The notes: generated by a model not told the origin, from the letters alone. DNA of 7,364 nucleotides from Candidatus Segetimicrobium genomatis (GCA_005882445.1 VBAN01000271.1:1-7364), one strand, 5' to 3'; numbered from the stretch's first letter, positions 1 to 6,175 are shown. Made by a program: numbers and translations.

Positions 1-296
1 TCGCATTCCCTATATACGACATTCTTTACTTTTCTCCTGCTGGGAATTGGAGGAAATTTTTGAAAGCCTGCGAGAATCCGAGATCGCTGGTCCAGGCCTG
101 GGATTCCCCCAGAATTCACTGGTCCCGGCCCTTCGCCCTTGGTTGCAACATTGGCCAAGCCGAGCAGTCTGAACACCCGTCCTCCGTCGATCGATCCACG
201 GGCCCTTCCGGGGACTGAGACGCTGTTCTCACCCGTGCGGGCCCGGAGACGGCCGGACGCCAGGGCCAAAGGGCAGGATCCGGTGACCTCCGCGCC
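1..296 (-). other. Open-frame tail after the phosphatase-like domain, probably not genuine protein
   Basis: The frame of the phosphatase-like gene continues through this stretch, but the translation has no recognisable domain. Codon choice also changes, with more GGA, AGA, CCA, TCT and other codons rare in the neighbouring genes, and the last 60 bases are clearly AT-richer. Family members normally stop close to where this stretch begins. The other two minus-strand frames have stops at 229-231 and 116-118, so a small indel near 300 would restore a short C-terminus. No gene was recognised on the plus strand. I read it as 3' flank or a damaged gene end rather than an added domain. Confidence 0.5.
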
Positions 297-707
297 CGCC
301 AGCAGGCGCCGCACGCGGGCGACAATTACATCGCGTGCCGCGACAAACCCGTCGCTGACGGCTGGGACGTCGTCCCATCGCGCCACTGCCAGGGTGGGCG
401 GCGCGACGTGACCGAGGTCGCATCCAAACGAGACGACGCGCCACGCCGTCATCAGCTCCTCACGCGTCACCCGTCGAGGCCGGTCGTGCCGGACGTCGAT
501 GCCGTCCTTCAGGAGGGCCTCCGCGACCTTGGGGGGGACTTCCGGTTCGGGGTCGATGCCCGCGGAGGTCGCGCCGACGTCCAGTCCCAGTTCGCCGGCC
601 AGCCGCCGGAGGTAGGCCGCCGCGACGACGCTCTTCGCGGCGCCGTGGAGACAGACAAATACCACGGTTCTCTCAGCGGGATCCAACTCGCTCGCCTCCC
701 TCGGCAT
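1..707 (-). CDS. Low-molecular-weight protein phosphatase / arsenate reductase-like protein, open at the left window edge
   Basis: The frame from the ATG at 705-707 reads to the window edge without a stop. Residues 14 to about 137 (down to about position 297) look like the LMW-PTP/ArsC fold: a beta strand into a P-loop (VVFVCLHGAAKS, Cys19 at 651-653), then ATSAG near 46-50, SFGCDL near 93-98 and a WDDVPAVSD segment near 111-119 that should hold the general-acid aspartate. The P-loop is C-x5-K (Lys25), not the usual C-x5-R. Members act on phosphotyrosine or reduce arsenate; which applies here cannot be told, and the lysine makes ordinary phosphatase activity doubtful. The start overlaps the chrA stop by one base (TGATG), so translation is probably coupled to chrA and this is the last visible gene of the operon. 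Beyond residue 137 the frame no longer resembles the family; see the separate entry. Confidence 0.72.
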   Translation of the reverse strand, partial: MPREASELDPAERTVVFVCLHGAAKSVVAAAYLRRLAGELGLDVGATSAGIDPEPEVPPKVAEALLKDGIDVRHDRPRRVTREELMTAWRVVSFGCDLGHVAPPTLAVARWDDVPAVSDGFVAARDVIVARVRRLLAGAEVTGSCPLALASGRLRARTGENSVSVPGRARGSIDGGRVFRLLGLANVATKGEGPGPVNSGGIPGLDQRSRILAGFQKFPPIPSRRKVKNVVYREC

Positions 708-1855
708 CACTTCACAAAGACCCACGCCGGCTTCAAGATCGAGAAGCCGACCAGGCCGACGGCCGCCGCCACGGCGACCAGCGCCGGATTGCCGACTCTC
801 CGTCGGGCCAGCGCCACAAGGCTGACAAGCGCGATCAGAGCGGTCAGCCAGTCGCCGATCTCAATCTTCCCTAGGAGCACCGCCGCCCCCAGGATCGTTC
901 CGAAGCCCTGCACATTGGGGTTGCCGCGGTGCCGGATCAGGATGGGCGCCACGATCAGGACCAGGAGGAACGAGGGAAGGAAGATGCCCACCGTGGAGAT
1001 GACCGACCCCCAGAAGCCCGCGACGAGGTAGCCCACAAACGTGGCGGTGATGACGACCGGGCCCGGGCTGAGCATCCCCATCGCCACGGCGACGAGGAAC
1101 TGGCGCTCGGTGAGCCACCCGGTCTGCCGGACCAGCCCGTTCTCAAGAAATGGCACGATCACCAAGCCGCTGCCAAACGTCAGGGATCCCGCCTTGAGGA
1201 AGAAGACGAGGAGCTTGCCCAGGATCCCGGCGCTCGGCGCGCTCCCCGCCGCGGGCGGCAGCGCGGCGAGCAGCGGCAGCGCGGGGGCGCGCCACCTCCG
1301 GAGGAGTGTCCCGTACCAGAGGATGCCGATCACCCCCGAGACGATGAAGAGGAGCGCCACTTCCGCGCGCAGGGCCACCGTGATGGCCAGACACGCCGCA
1401 GCGATCCCCCACTGCAGGCGGTCCTCCATGCCCAGCGCCGCCAGCCGGTAGCACGAGTACAGGATCATGGCGATCACCGCCGGGCTCACCCCATAGAAGA
1501 TCGCTTTGATCGGCGGAAGGTCGCCAAAGTAGACGAACAGCGCGCCCAGCGCGGCGACGAAGATGAAGTTGGGGAGAATGAAGGCCCAGCCGCCGGCCCA
1601 CGCCCCCCAGAATCCCCCGCGGAGGTAGGCAATGAAGATGCCCACCTGGATGGCGAGCGGCCCCGGCAGCGACTGGCACACCGCCACCCCCTCGCGGAAC
1701 TCGTCCTTCGTGAGCCACCCCCGCTCTTGGACGAGTTCCTTCTCCATCTGCCCGACCAGGGCCACGGGACCGCCGAAGCCAACGGCGCCGAGACGGAGAT
1801 AGTACATGACGAGATCCCGAATGGGGACCCGTCGAACGCCGTCTCCCTGGCTCAT
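707..1855 (-). CDS. chrA: ChrA chromate transporter (CHR family, two-domain form)
   Basis: This 382-residue membrane protein belongs to the CHR family, which exports chromate from the cytoplasm. Two tandem CHR domains are visible. The first has FGGP at 27-30, a GWLT..EF segment at 46-53 and PGP at 64-66. The second has TFGSG at 226-230, GWLTERQF at 246-253 and SPGP at 263-266. A proline/alanine-rich linker lies near 190-212, and hydrophobic segments fill both halves. The ATG at 1853-1855 is preceded by GGAGGG at 1862-1867 with a 6-base spacer, 21 bases after the upstream propeller gene stops. Its own TGA overlaps the next gene. The second half looks about nine residues short between Phe318 and Gly319, when compared with the first half and with my memory of the family; the frame stays open. 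The ChrA identity is secure; transport activity is not certain given that gap. Confidence 0.93.
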   Translation of the reverse strand: MSQGDGVRRVPIRDLVMYYLRLGAVGFGGPVALVGQMEKELVQERGWLTKDEFREGVAVCQSLPGPLAIQVGIFIAYLRGGFWGAWAGGWAFILPNFIFVAALGALFVYFGDLPPIKAIFYGVSPAVIAMILYSCYRLAALGMEDRLQWGIAAACLAITVALRAEVALLFIVSGVIGILWYGTLLRRWRAPALPLLAALPPAAGSAPSAGILGKLLVFFLKAGSLTFGSGLVIVPFLENGLVRQTGWLTERQFLVAVAMGMLSPGPVVITATFVGYLVAGFWGSVISTVGIFLPSFLLVLIVAPILIRHRGNPNVQGFGTILGAAVLLGKIEIGDWLTALIALVSLVALARRRVGNPALVAVAAAVGLVGFSILKPAWVFVK

Positions 1856-1861
1856 GTGGAT

Positions 1862-1867
1862 CCCTCC
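1862..1867 (-). promoter_or_regulatory. Ribosome binding site of chrA
   Basis: GGAGGG on the minus strand lies 6 bases before the chrA ATG. It is a strong Shine-Dalgarno match and fixes the start at 1855. Confidence 0.8.
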
Positions 1868-1876
1868 GTCATGTGG

Positions 1877-2815
1877 TTACTTGGTGGGCATGGCGATTCT
1901 CAGGACGGGATGGCCACCGACGTTTTGCAGCGGCAGATAGACGCGGTGGTCCGTCGAGTCGACGACCACGACATGAGCATATCCAGCGCGGATCTCGCCA
2001 AGTTTCTGGAGGCTGTCCGCGCCTTCGGCAAAAACCGTCACGATGCCGCTCTCCGCGGCGACGTATAGCCAATGCATCCCTGCGTCCAAGGCGAGCACAT
2101 CAGGGTCAGGCCCAACGGACTGGGTACCGATGACGCGCCCGACCTGCAAATCGAATACCAGGAGCGTCGCGTTGCCGTCGCACGCGATGAATGCCAACCG
2201 ACGCCGAGCATCGATAAGGAGCCCGTGGGCGTGGCGGCAGCCGGGCAGGCTATGCCGCGCCACGATGCCGGCTGTGGCCGGATCGATCTCAACGAGCGCG
2301 ATCTCCTGCACGACGCGGTTGGCCCGGACGTCGATCACCGTGTCCGTGCCGCCTGCTTCGTCGGACACGAACAACCTTTCGGTGATCGGATCAAAGGCCA
2401 TCCCGTCGGGATACTCGCCGCCGGGCATCCGGGCTATGATGCGGTTCGTCGCTTCGTCGATCGCGACAACCTCGTTGGTCCCCGTCGCGGTCGCGTACAC
2501 GCGCCCGAGCGACGGAATGGCCAGAACGCCGTGCACCGCGGCGACGGCCGGGATCTCGGCCACCACCCGCGATCCGCGAGTGTCGAAGACAACGATCGTG
2601 CCGGCCCCCAGGTGAGCGATGTAGAGCCGGCCGCGTGCCTCGTCGAGGCTCGCATAGTCGAACCGCGAGGCGGGCCCCGGGAGCGGCACGTCTCGGAGCG
2701 TCGAGAGGGGCGCCTGCGAGGCGCGAACCGTTGAACAGAACACCGCGAGGCTCAGCGCGGCGAACGCGCCGAGAGCCACGCGATGTCCCAGAATTCGTCG
2801 TCCCCTAACGAGCAT
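1877..2815 (-). CDS. Exported YncE-like (YVTN-type) beta-propeller protein, one blade partly missing
   Basis: From the ATG at 2813-2815 the product is 312 residues. A Sec signal peptide is evident: a basic start (LVRGRR, His11-Arg12), a hydrophobic core about 13-26 and likely cleavage near Ala32-Ala35. The mature part is a propeller whose blades begin with a short strand ending in Asp: FDYASLD near 52, VHGVLAI near 94, PDGMAFD near 136, AHGLLID near 196, PDVLALD near 238 and AHVVVVD near 280. Spacing is about 42 residues except for one 60-residue step, so one blade is truncated around residue 173 (position about 2297). Function is unknown; such proteins are periplasmic or extracellular and often bind metals or ligands. 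The gene overlaps the upstream propeller gene by 11 bases, with GAGGAGG 12 bases before the start. The frame is open far upstream, but that part is the neighbour's shadow and would lack the signal peptide at the N-terminus. Confidence 0.82.
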   Translation of the reverse strand: MLVRGRRILGHRVALGAFAALSLAVFCSTVRASQAPLSTLRDVPLPGPASRFDYASLDEARGRLYIAHLGAGTIVVFDTRGSRVVAEIPAVAAVHGVLAIPSLGRVYATATGTNEVVAIDEATNRIIARMPGGEYPDGMAFDPITERLFVSDEAGGTDTVIDVRANRVVQEIALVEIDPATAGIVARHSLPGCRHAHGLLIDARRRLAFIACDGNATLLVFDLQVGRVIGTQSVGPDPDVLALDAGMHWLYVAAESGIVTVFAEGADSLQKLGEIRAGYAHVVVVDSTDHRVYLPLQNVGGHPVLRIAMPTK

Positions 2816-3722
2816 CGCGTGCTTGAACCTCCTCGTACACGGCCGCCCGGCAGCTCCGCGGGAGGAACACGTAGAGGCGCCGTCTGGTGCGGTCAAAAGC
2901 GGTGGTGTGCGCGCCCGCCTCCGTCGGAAGCGCTTGCGCGAGCGCCATCTCGCGGGTATCGACGACGTCGACGAGCCCCGGTTGTCCAATGGCGACGTAC
3001 AGGTGCGATCGATCGGGGTTGTACCAAATCGCGTCGGGCTCCCCCGCGATGGCCACACCCGCCACTTCCCGCCCCGTTTCAAGGTCAAGCGCGACGACCT
3101 TGCCGCCATCGCAGCCGACAAACGCCCGGCCGTGCTCCGCGTCGAGGTCGAGCCCGTGCGGCCCGGCTGAGGACACCGGCCACTGCGCCTGCGGTGCGAG
3201 GGTGGCCGCAGCCAGGACGGCGACGGATGCCGGATCTCGAACGTTGACCAGGAACCGATCACCAAGGGAATCGTACGCACACCAGCGCGGCCTGCCCGGC
3301 AACGCGGTCTCGGTCACCACGCGCCCAGCCTGAAGATCGACGAGCCTCGCGCGGAAATCGCCCACGTCGGCAACCAGAACCTGCCGACGCTGCGGGTCCC
3401 ACGCAAGGCCGTTGGGCTTCGGCCCCACGGCCACTTCCTCCACCACCTCGCCCGACGCCGCCTCGATCACGAGGACCTTCCCGGCACCCCGGGCGGCGGC
3501 GAAGACGAGACCTTCCCCCTGGGCGCACAGCACGCCGCTCGCTTCCGGGCAGCCCGGAATCGTGGCGTGGTGAACGCCGCGCTCGCCGTCGAGGACTTCA
3601 ACGGTCCCTGCTGCAGTATGCGCGACGAACACCCGTCCCGTCCGGAGGTGCACGTCGCCGTGGTCGAACCCGCCCGACGGGTGGCGCGGGAAGTCTATTG
3701 ACCGGACCAGGGCCAATGTCAC
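2805..3722 (-). CDS. Cytoplasmic YncE-like seven-bladed beta-propeller protein
   Basis: This 305-residue protein has no signal peptide or membrane segment. Seven blade-start strands recur at about 41-43 residues: DHGDVHL at 20, SGVLCA at 62, NGLAWD at 104, RWCAYD at 146, PHGLDLD at 188, PDAIWYN at 229 and AHTTAFD at 271. That is a complete seven-bladed YncE/YVTN-type propeller. Histidines 21, 25, 189 and 272 lie at blade starts, which in this fold often face the central channel; metal or ligand binding there is inference. The start is GTG (3720-3722), 6 bases after the ChrB-domain gene stops, with only a weak upstream GGGCGG. An ATG at 3725-3727 hits a stop after two codons and is excluded. 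The 3' end overlaps the exported propeller gene. I do not recognise a named family member; its place between ChrB-domain and chrA genes suggests an accessory role in chromate resistance. Confidence 0.82.
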   Translation of the reverse strand: MTLALVRSIDFPRHPSGGFDHGDVHLRTGRVFVAHTAAGTVEVLDGERGVHHATIPGCPEASGVLCAQGEGLVFAAARGAGKVLVIEAASGEVVEEVAVGPKPNGLAWDPQRRQVLVADVGDFRARLVDLQAGRVVTETALPGRPRWCAYDSLGDRFLVNVRDPASVAVLAAATLAPQAQWPVSSAGPHGLDLDAEHGRAFVGCDGGKVVALDLETGREVAGVAIAGEPDAIWYNPDRSHLYVAIGQPGLVDVVDTREMALAQALPTEAGAHTTAFDRTRRRLYVFLPRSCRAAVYEEVQARDAR

Positions 3723-3728
3723 CGCATG

Positions 3729-4169
3729 CTACCGCCCTTCGGCGACCTGCCGCCGGCACCACGCATACAAGGCGTCGTACAGGGGAGTCTCCAGGCGAAT
3801 CTTCTCGTGATCGTTGTCTCCGTGCAGCAACGCGAAGCCGTGCGCGATCGCCTTGAGCCCGGCCGCTTCTGGGACGATATCGACGTCCGCGGCGACGTCT
3901 GCGCCGTGCACGATCCTGGCGAGCCGCTCGAGCGCCGGGTCGGTGAGGCCGTATTTGACCATGATCGATTCGAAACTGCAGCGTCCATCGACGTGACCGA
4001 GCTCGACGCCCTTCACGTCGAACGGAACGGCTCCCCTGCGCTCGGCCACCGCCGCCACTTCGTCCGCGGAAACGTAAATGAATTCGGCGTCCCTGTCGAC
4101 AAAGCGCCGGATCAACCACGGACAGGCGATCCGGTCGACGTTGGCGTTCTTGCGCGTCACCCATTTCAT
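3729..4169 (-). CDS. Stand-alone ChrB C-terminal-domain protein (chromate resistance protein)
   Basis: This 146-residue protein matches the C-terminal domain of ChrB. It begins KWVTRKN and has NVDRIACPWLIRRF at 10-23, then FDVKGVELGH, CSFESIM and ARIVHGADV. The same motifs recur in full-length ChrB in this window (HVDRLACAWLIRRF, FDMRGAQFGH, CTFETML, AEIVHEID), so the two are paralogous over this domain. It lacks the ChrB N-terminal DNA-binding-type region, so a regulatory role by DNA contact is unlikely. The domain is known from chromate-resistance loci but its biochemistry is poorly defined. Start choice: the ATG at 4167-4169 has GGAGGTGG (4175-4182) at a 5-base spacing. An ATG five codons upstream sits on the preceding stop codon, with no comparable site. 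Confidence 0.88.
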   Translation of the reverse strand: MKWVTRKNANVDRIACPWLIRRFVDRDAEFIYVSADEVAAVAERRGAVPFDVKGVELGHVDGRCSFESIMVKYGLTDPALERLARIVHGADVAADVDIVPEAAGLKAIAHGFALLHGDNDHEKIRLETPLYDALYAWCRRQVAEGR

Positions 4170-4174
4170 GTCCG

Positions 4175-4182
4175 CCACCTCC
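4175..4182 (-). promoter_or_regulatory. Ribosome binding site deciding the ChrB-domain gene start
   Basis: GGAGGTGG on the minus strand lies 5 bases before the ATG at 4169. It favours this start over the ATG at 4182-4184, which overlaps the previous stop codon as TGATG. Confidence 0.75.
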
Positions 4183-4183
4183 A

Positions 4184-5111
4184 TCACGCTTTGCTTTGGG
4201 GCTTCAGCGCCCGCTCGCCGCCCGCGGCGTACCACGCAGCCAGGCCGCCTCGAATGTACTTCGCGTCGAACCCGCGCTCGCGGAGCGCCGCTGTGACGCC
4301 ACAGCCCACGTGGTACCCGTACGCGCAGTAGACGAAGACGGGAGTGCCGGCCGGGAGTTCCTTCGACCACTCGTCCACGCGATCCGGGTCCCTCCAGATC
4401 GCCCCCTGCATCATCTCCGTGCTGCGCGAGAAGTAGTGCTTGGGGCGGGCATCGAGCACCTGGAGCCGCCCGCCCTTCGCCAACTCCGCGGAGAGCTCCT
4501 CAACGGAGACCGAGGGCAGGGGAGTGTCGGCCGTGTCCTCTCGCCTCGGCAAGCCCCGGCTGCCCGCCTCCATCAGCCGATCCCCGGCCGCCGTCCAGTC
4601 GATGTTCCGCATGAAGGCATCGATGTAGGCGGAGGCGTTCGCGCCGAAGTCGAGGCTATACGCATGTTCGTACATGTCGAGCGCGAGCACTGGAACAGTG
4701 TCCATCATGACCTGGGAATGATCGAGGGCGATCAGATTGTAGAGCCTCCCACTCTCGCCGCCACGCGGCGACGCTGCCGAACTGCTGCTCCAGCGCGCCC
4801 GACATGCACGCGGCGATCGGCGAGCCCGCGCCGGAGCCGGTGAAGAGCACCGCGCCATCCCCACCCAAGCTGCCGAAGTACAGCTCGTGGAGCGCCACCG
4901 AGCCCGCGGCGGCGAGCTCTTCATGCTTGAGGGCCCGGATCCGGTACCCCGGCACGGCCGCGAGGTCGAGGGCGTTCAGTTCGTCGCGGACCGCATTCAA
5001 GGACCGCACGGCAGTTCCGTAGGCGTTCTCGTAGTGGCTCACGATGAGCCGTTCCGAGAGCCCGTTCAGGGCCCAGGGTTTGCAGGCAATCGGAGCGATG
5101 TGCCGGCGCAT
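4184..5111 (-). pseudogene. Fe/Mn superoxide dismutase-rhodanese fusion (ChrC-like), frameshifted by an internal deletion
   Basis: Intact, this would be a cytoplasmic SOD that removes superoxide formed during chromate reduction, fused to a sulfurtransferase-type rhodanese domain. The first frame, from the ATG at 5109-5111, gives an SOD N-terminal half with metal-ligand candidates His26 (SHYENAYG) and His75 (ALHELYFG), continuing to FGSVAAWRRE. Near 4750 homology jumps to another frame, resuming at GRLYN and including the other two ligands in LDMYEHAYSLDFG (Asp 4676-4678, His 4664-4666). A rhodanese domain follows, with DARPKHYF, active-site Cys 4325-4327 in VYCAYGYHVG, and IRGGLAAW, ending at the TGA at 4184-4186. 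About 22-23 residues usual between these blocks, including a GSGW-type strand, are absent; frame arithmetic needs a loss of 3n+2 bases. Without correction translation ends at 4656 after 151 residues. It is the first gene of the leftward operon, with AAAGGGG seven bases before the start. It could instead be a sequencing or assembly error. Confidence 0.8.
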
Positions 5112-5161
5112 GAGGGATCCCCTTTCGCATTCCCGAGCTGGTCGCCGTGAGCGTTATGGAG

Positions 5162-5184
5162 GCAATATCTATTGCATACAATAG
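5162..5184. promoter_or_regulatory. Overlapping inverted repeats, candidate operator (possibly for ChrB)
   Basis: Two perfect inverted repeats share bases: GCAATA-TC-TATTGC (5162-5175) and CTATTG-CATA-CAATAG (5169-5184). They cover the -10 box and the predicted start point of the leftward promoter, which is where a repressor would act. ChrB is the obvious candidate binder because it is encoded next door and ChrB regulators of other chromate loci act on their own promoter regions. The assignment to ChrB is inference. Confidence 0.6.
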
Positions 5185-5206
5185 CAACATATGATACTCT
5201 TGTCAA
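5178..5206 (-). promoter_or_regulatory. Sigma70-type promoter of the leftward chromate operon
   Basis: On the minus strand TTGACA (5201-5206) is followed after exactly 17 bases by TATTGT (5178-5183). The -35 box is perfect and the -10 box matches TATAAT at four of six positions. Transcription would start near 5171, about 60 bases before the SOD-rhodanese start. This is the only well-formed promoter I see for the six leftward genes, whose spacings are too short for others. Confidence 0.72.
5190..5200 (+). promoter_or_regulatory. Possible weak promoter elements of chrB
   Basis: TATGAT at 5190-5195 resembles a -10 box, but no good -35 stands 16-18 bases upstream. An alternative pairing is TTGCAT (5172-5177) with TACTCT (5195-5200) at 17 bases, each matching only half of consensus; it would place the start of transcription at or near the chrB ATG. 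Either way the rightward promoter would overlap the leftward promoter and its inverted repeats, so both directions could be controlled by one bound protein. Confidence 0.3.
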
Positions 5207-5212
5207 CGTCAA

Positions 5213-6175
5213 ATGTCTTGGGTCGTGTTCTCCTACTCCCTCCCGTCCGCGGGGCGGTCGAGCCCGCGGGTCGCTGTCTGGCGCCGCCTGCGCGCCCTGG
5301 GCGCCATCGCCCCCAAGGGGGGCGTGCACGTCCTGCCCGCGCGCGACGAGTGCGTCGAGGCCTTCCAGTGGCTCGCTCAGGAGGTCGAGCAGGCCAAGGG
5401 CGACGCCCTGCTGTTTCGCGTCGAGCGATTCGAGGGGCTCAGCGACGCCCAGCTGATCGAGCTCTTCCAGGAGGCGCGGAAGCGGGACTACGACTCCCTC
5501 GACGCCCGGGCGGCAGATTTGGAGAAGTCGCTCGACGCACGGGCCGGGCGGACACGGGACCTCGCCAGGGCGCGCGACCTCCTCGCCCGTTTGCGGCGGG
5601 AACACGCTGAGATCGCCCGGATCGACTTCTTCGACTGCCCGGCCGGGGCCCAGGCGGCCGGGCGATTGGCCAGAATTGGACAGGCGCTCGCTCCCGGCGA
5701 GGCCGCCGAGGCGCGGGTACCCCCCGCCACGGTCGCCGCGTACCGCGGCAAGCGCTGGGTGACGCGGCCGCGCCCCCATGTGGACCGGCTGGCATGCGCC
5801 TGGCTGATCCGGCGATTCATCAACCCCGGAGCGCAGATCCGGTACGCGACCGCGCCGGAGCCGGAGGAAGTGGCGTTCGATATGCGCGGGGCTCAGTTCG
5901 GGCACCGGGGCAACCTCTGCACGTTTGAGACCATGCTCAAGGCGTTTGGGCTGGACGATCCCGGCCTGCGCGCGATCGCGGAAATCGTGCACGAGATCGA
6001 CCTGCGCGACGGCCGCTATACCCGCCCGGAGGTGCCCGGGGTCGACGCGATCCTCAAGGGCTGGGTGACCTACACCGACGCGGAGCGCGAGGCCCCCGGC
6101 ATCGCGCTCTTCGACGGCCTCCACGCGGCGCTCTCTCAGGTCCCGCGTGTGGCGCCATCGCGGAAGCGGCGGTAA
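5213..6175 (+). CDS. chrB: ChrB, chromate-responsive regulator/resistance protein, full length
   Basis: This 320-residue soluble protein has the two-part ChrB architecture. Residues 1 to about 90 form the ChrB N-terminal domain, beginning WVVFSYSLPS with SSPRVAVWRRL and GGVHVLPA, a winged-helix-type region linked to DNA binding. An Arg/Ala/Leu-rich helical stretch follows at about 95-140. From Trp182 comes the ChrB C-terminal domain: HVDRLACAWLIRRF (189-202), FDMRGAQFGH, CTFETML and AEIVHEIDLRDG. Known ChrB proteins repress chr genes and respond to chromate. It is transcribed away from the chrA operon and shares a 101-base control region with it. No Shine-Dalgarno sequence precedes the ATG at 5213-5215, but the conserved N-terminus starts right there, so this start is probable. 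The downstream MFS gene follows after two bases. It appears complete. Confidence 0.92.
   Translation: MSWVVFSYSLPSAGRSSPRVAVWRRLRALGAIAPKGGVHVLPARDECVEAFQWLAQEVEQAKGDALLFRVERFEGLSDAQLIELFQEARKRDYDSLDARAADLEKSLDARAGRTRDLARARDLLARLRREHAEIARIDFFDCPAGAQAAGRLARIGQALAPGEAAEARVPPATVAAYRGKRWVTRPRPHVDRLACAWLIRRFINPGAQIRYATAPEPEEVAFDMRGAQFGHRGNLCTFETMLKAFGLDDPGLRAIAEIVHEIDLRDGRYTRPEVPGVDAILKGWVTYTDAEREAPGIALFDGLHAALSQVPRVAPSRKRR

Noticed and set aside
98..112. Hairpin CTGGG-ATTCC-CCCAG as an operon terminator
   Set aside because: The stem is only 5 bp, with no adjacent T-run in the direction of minus-strand transcription.
929..2068. Long plus-strand open frame (379 codons) antisense to chrA
   Set aside because: Its translation is rich in Arg, Asp, Glu and Pro with no domain, typical of an antisense frame in GC-rich DNA; the minus strand carries a clear two-domain ChrA.
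2729..2815. Lipoprotein signal in the exported propeller
   Set aside because: Cys27 is preceded by LAVF; the -1 residue is Phe rather than Gly, Ala or Ser, so an ordinary Sec signal peptide is more likely.
2816..3280. N-terminal extension of the exported propeller's open frame
   Set aside because: It lies entirely over the other propeller gene in another frame, has no propeller features, and would bury the signal peptide that begins at the ATG 2815.
4740..4760. Programmed ribosomal frameshift between the SOD and rhodanese parts
   Set aside because: No slippery heptamer or following structure is apparent, and about 22 family residues are absent at the joint, so a deletion explains it better.
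5066..6124. Long minus-strand open frame (352 codons) over chrB
   Set aside because: It is an antisense shadow: chrB on the plus strand has recognisable motifs throughout, and this frame has none.
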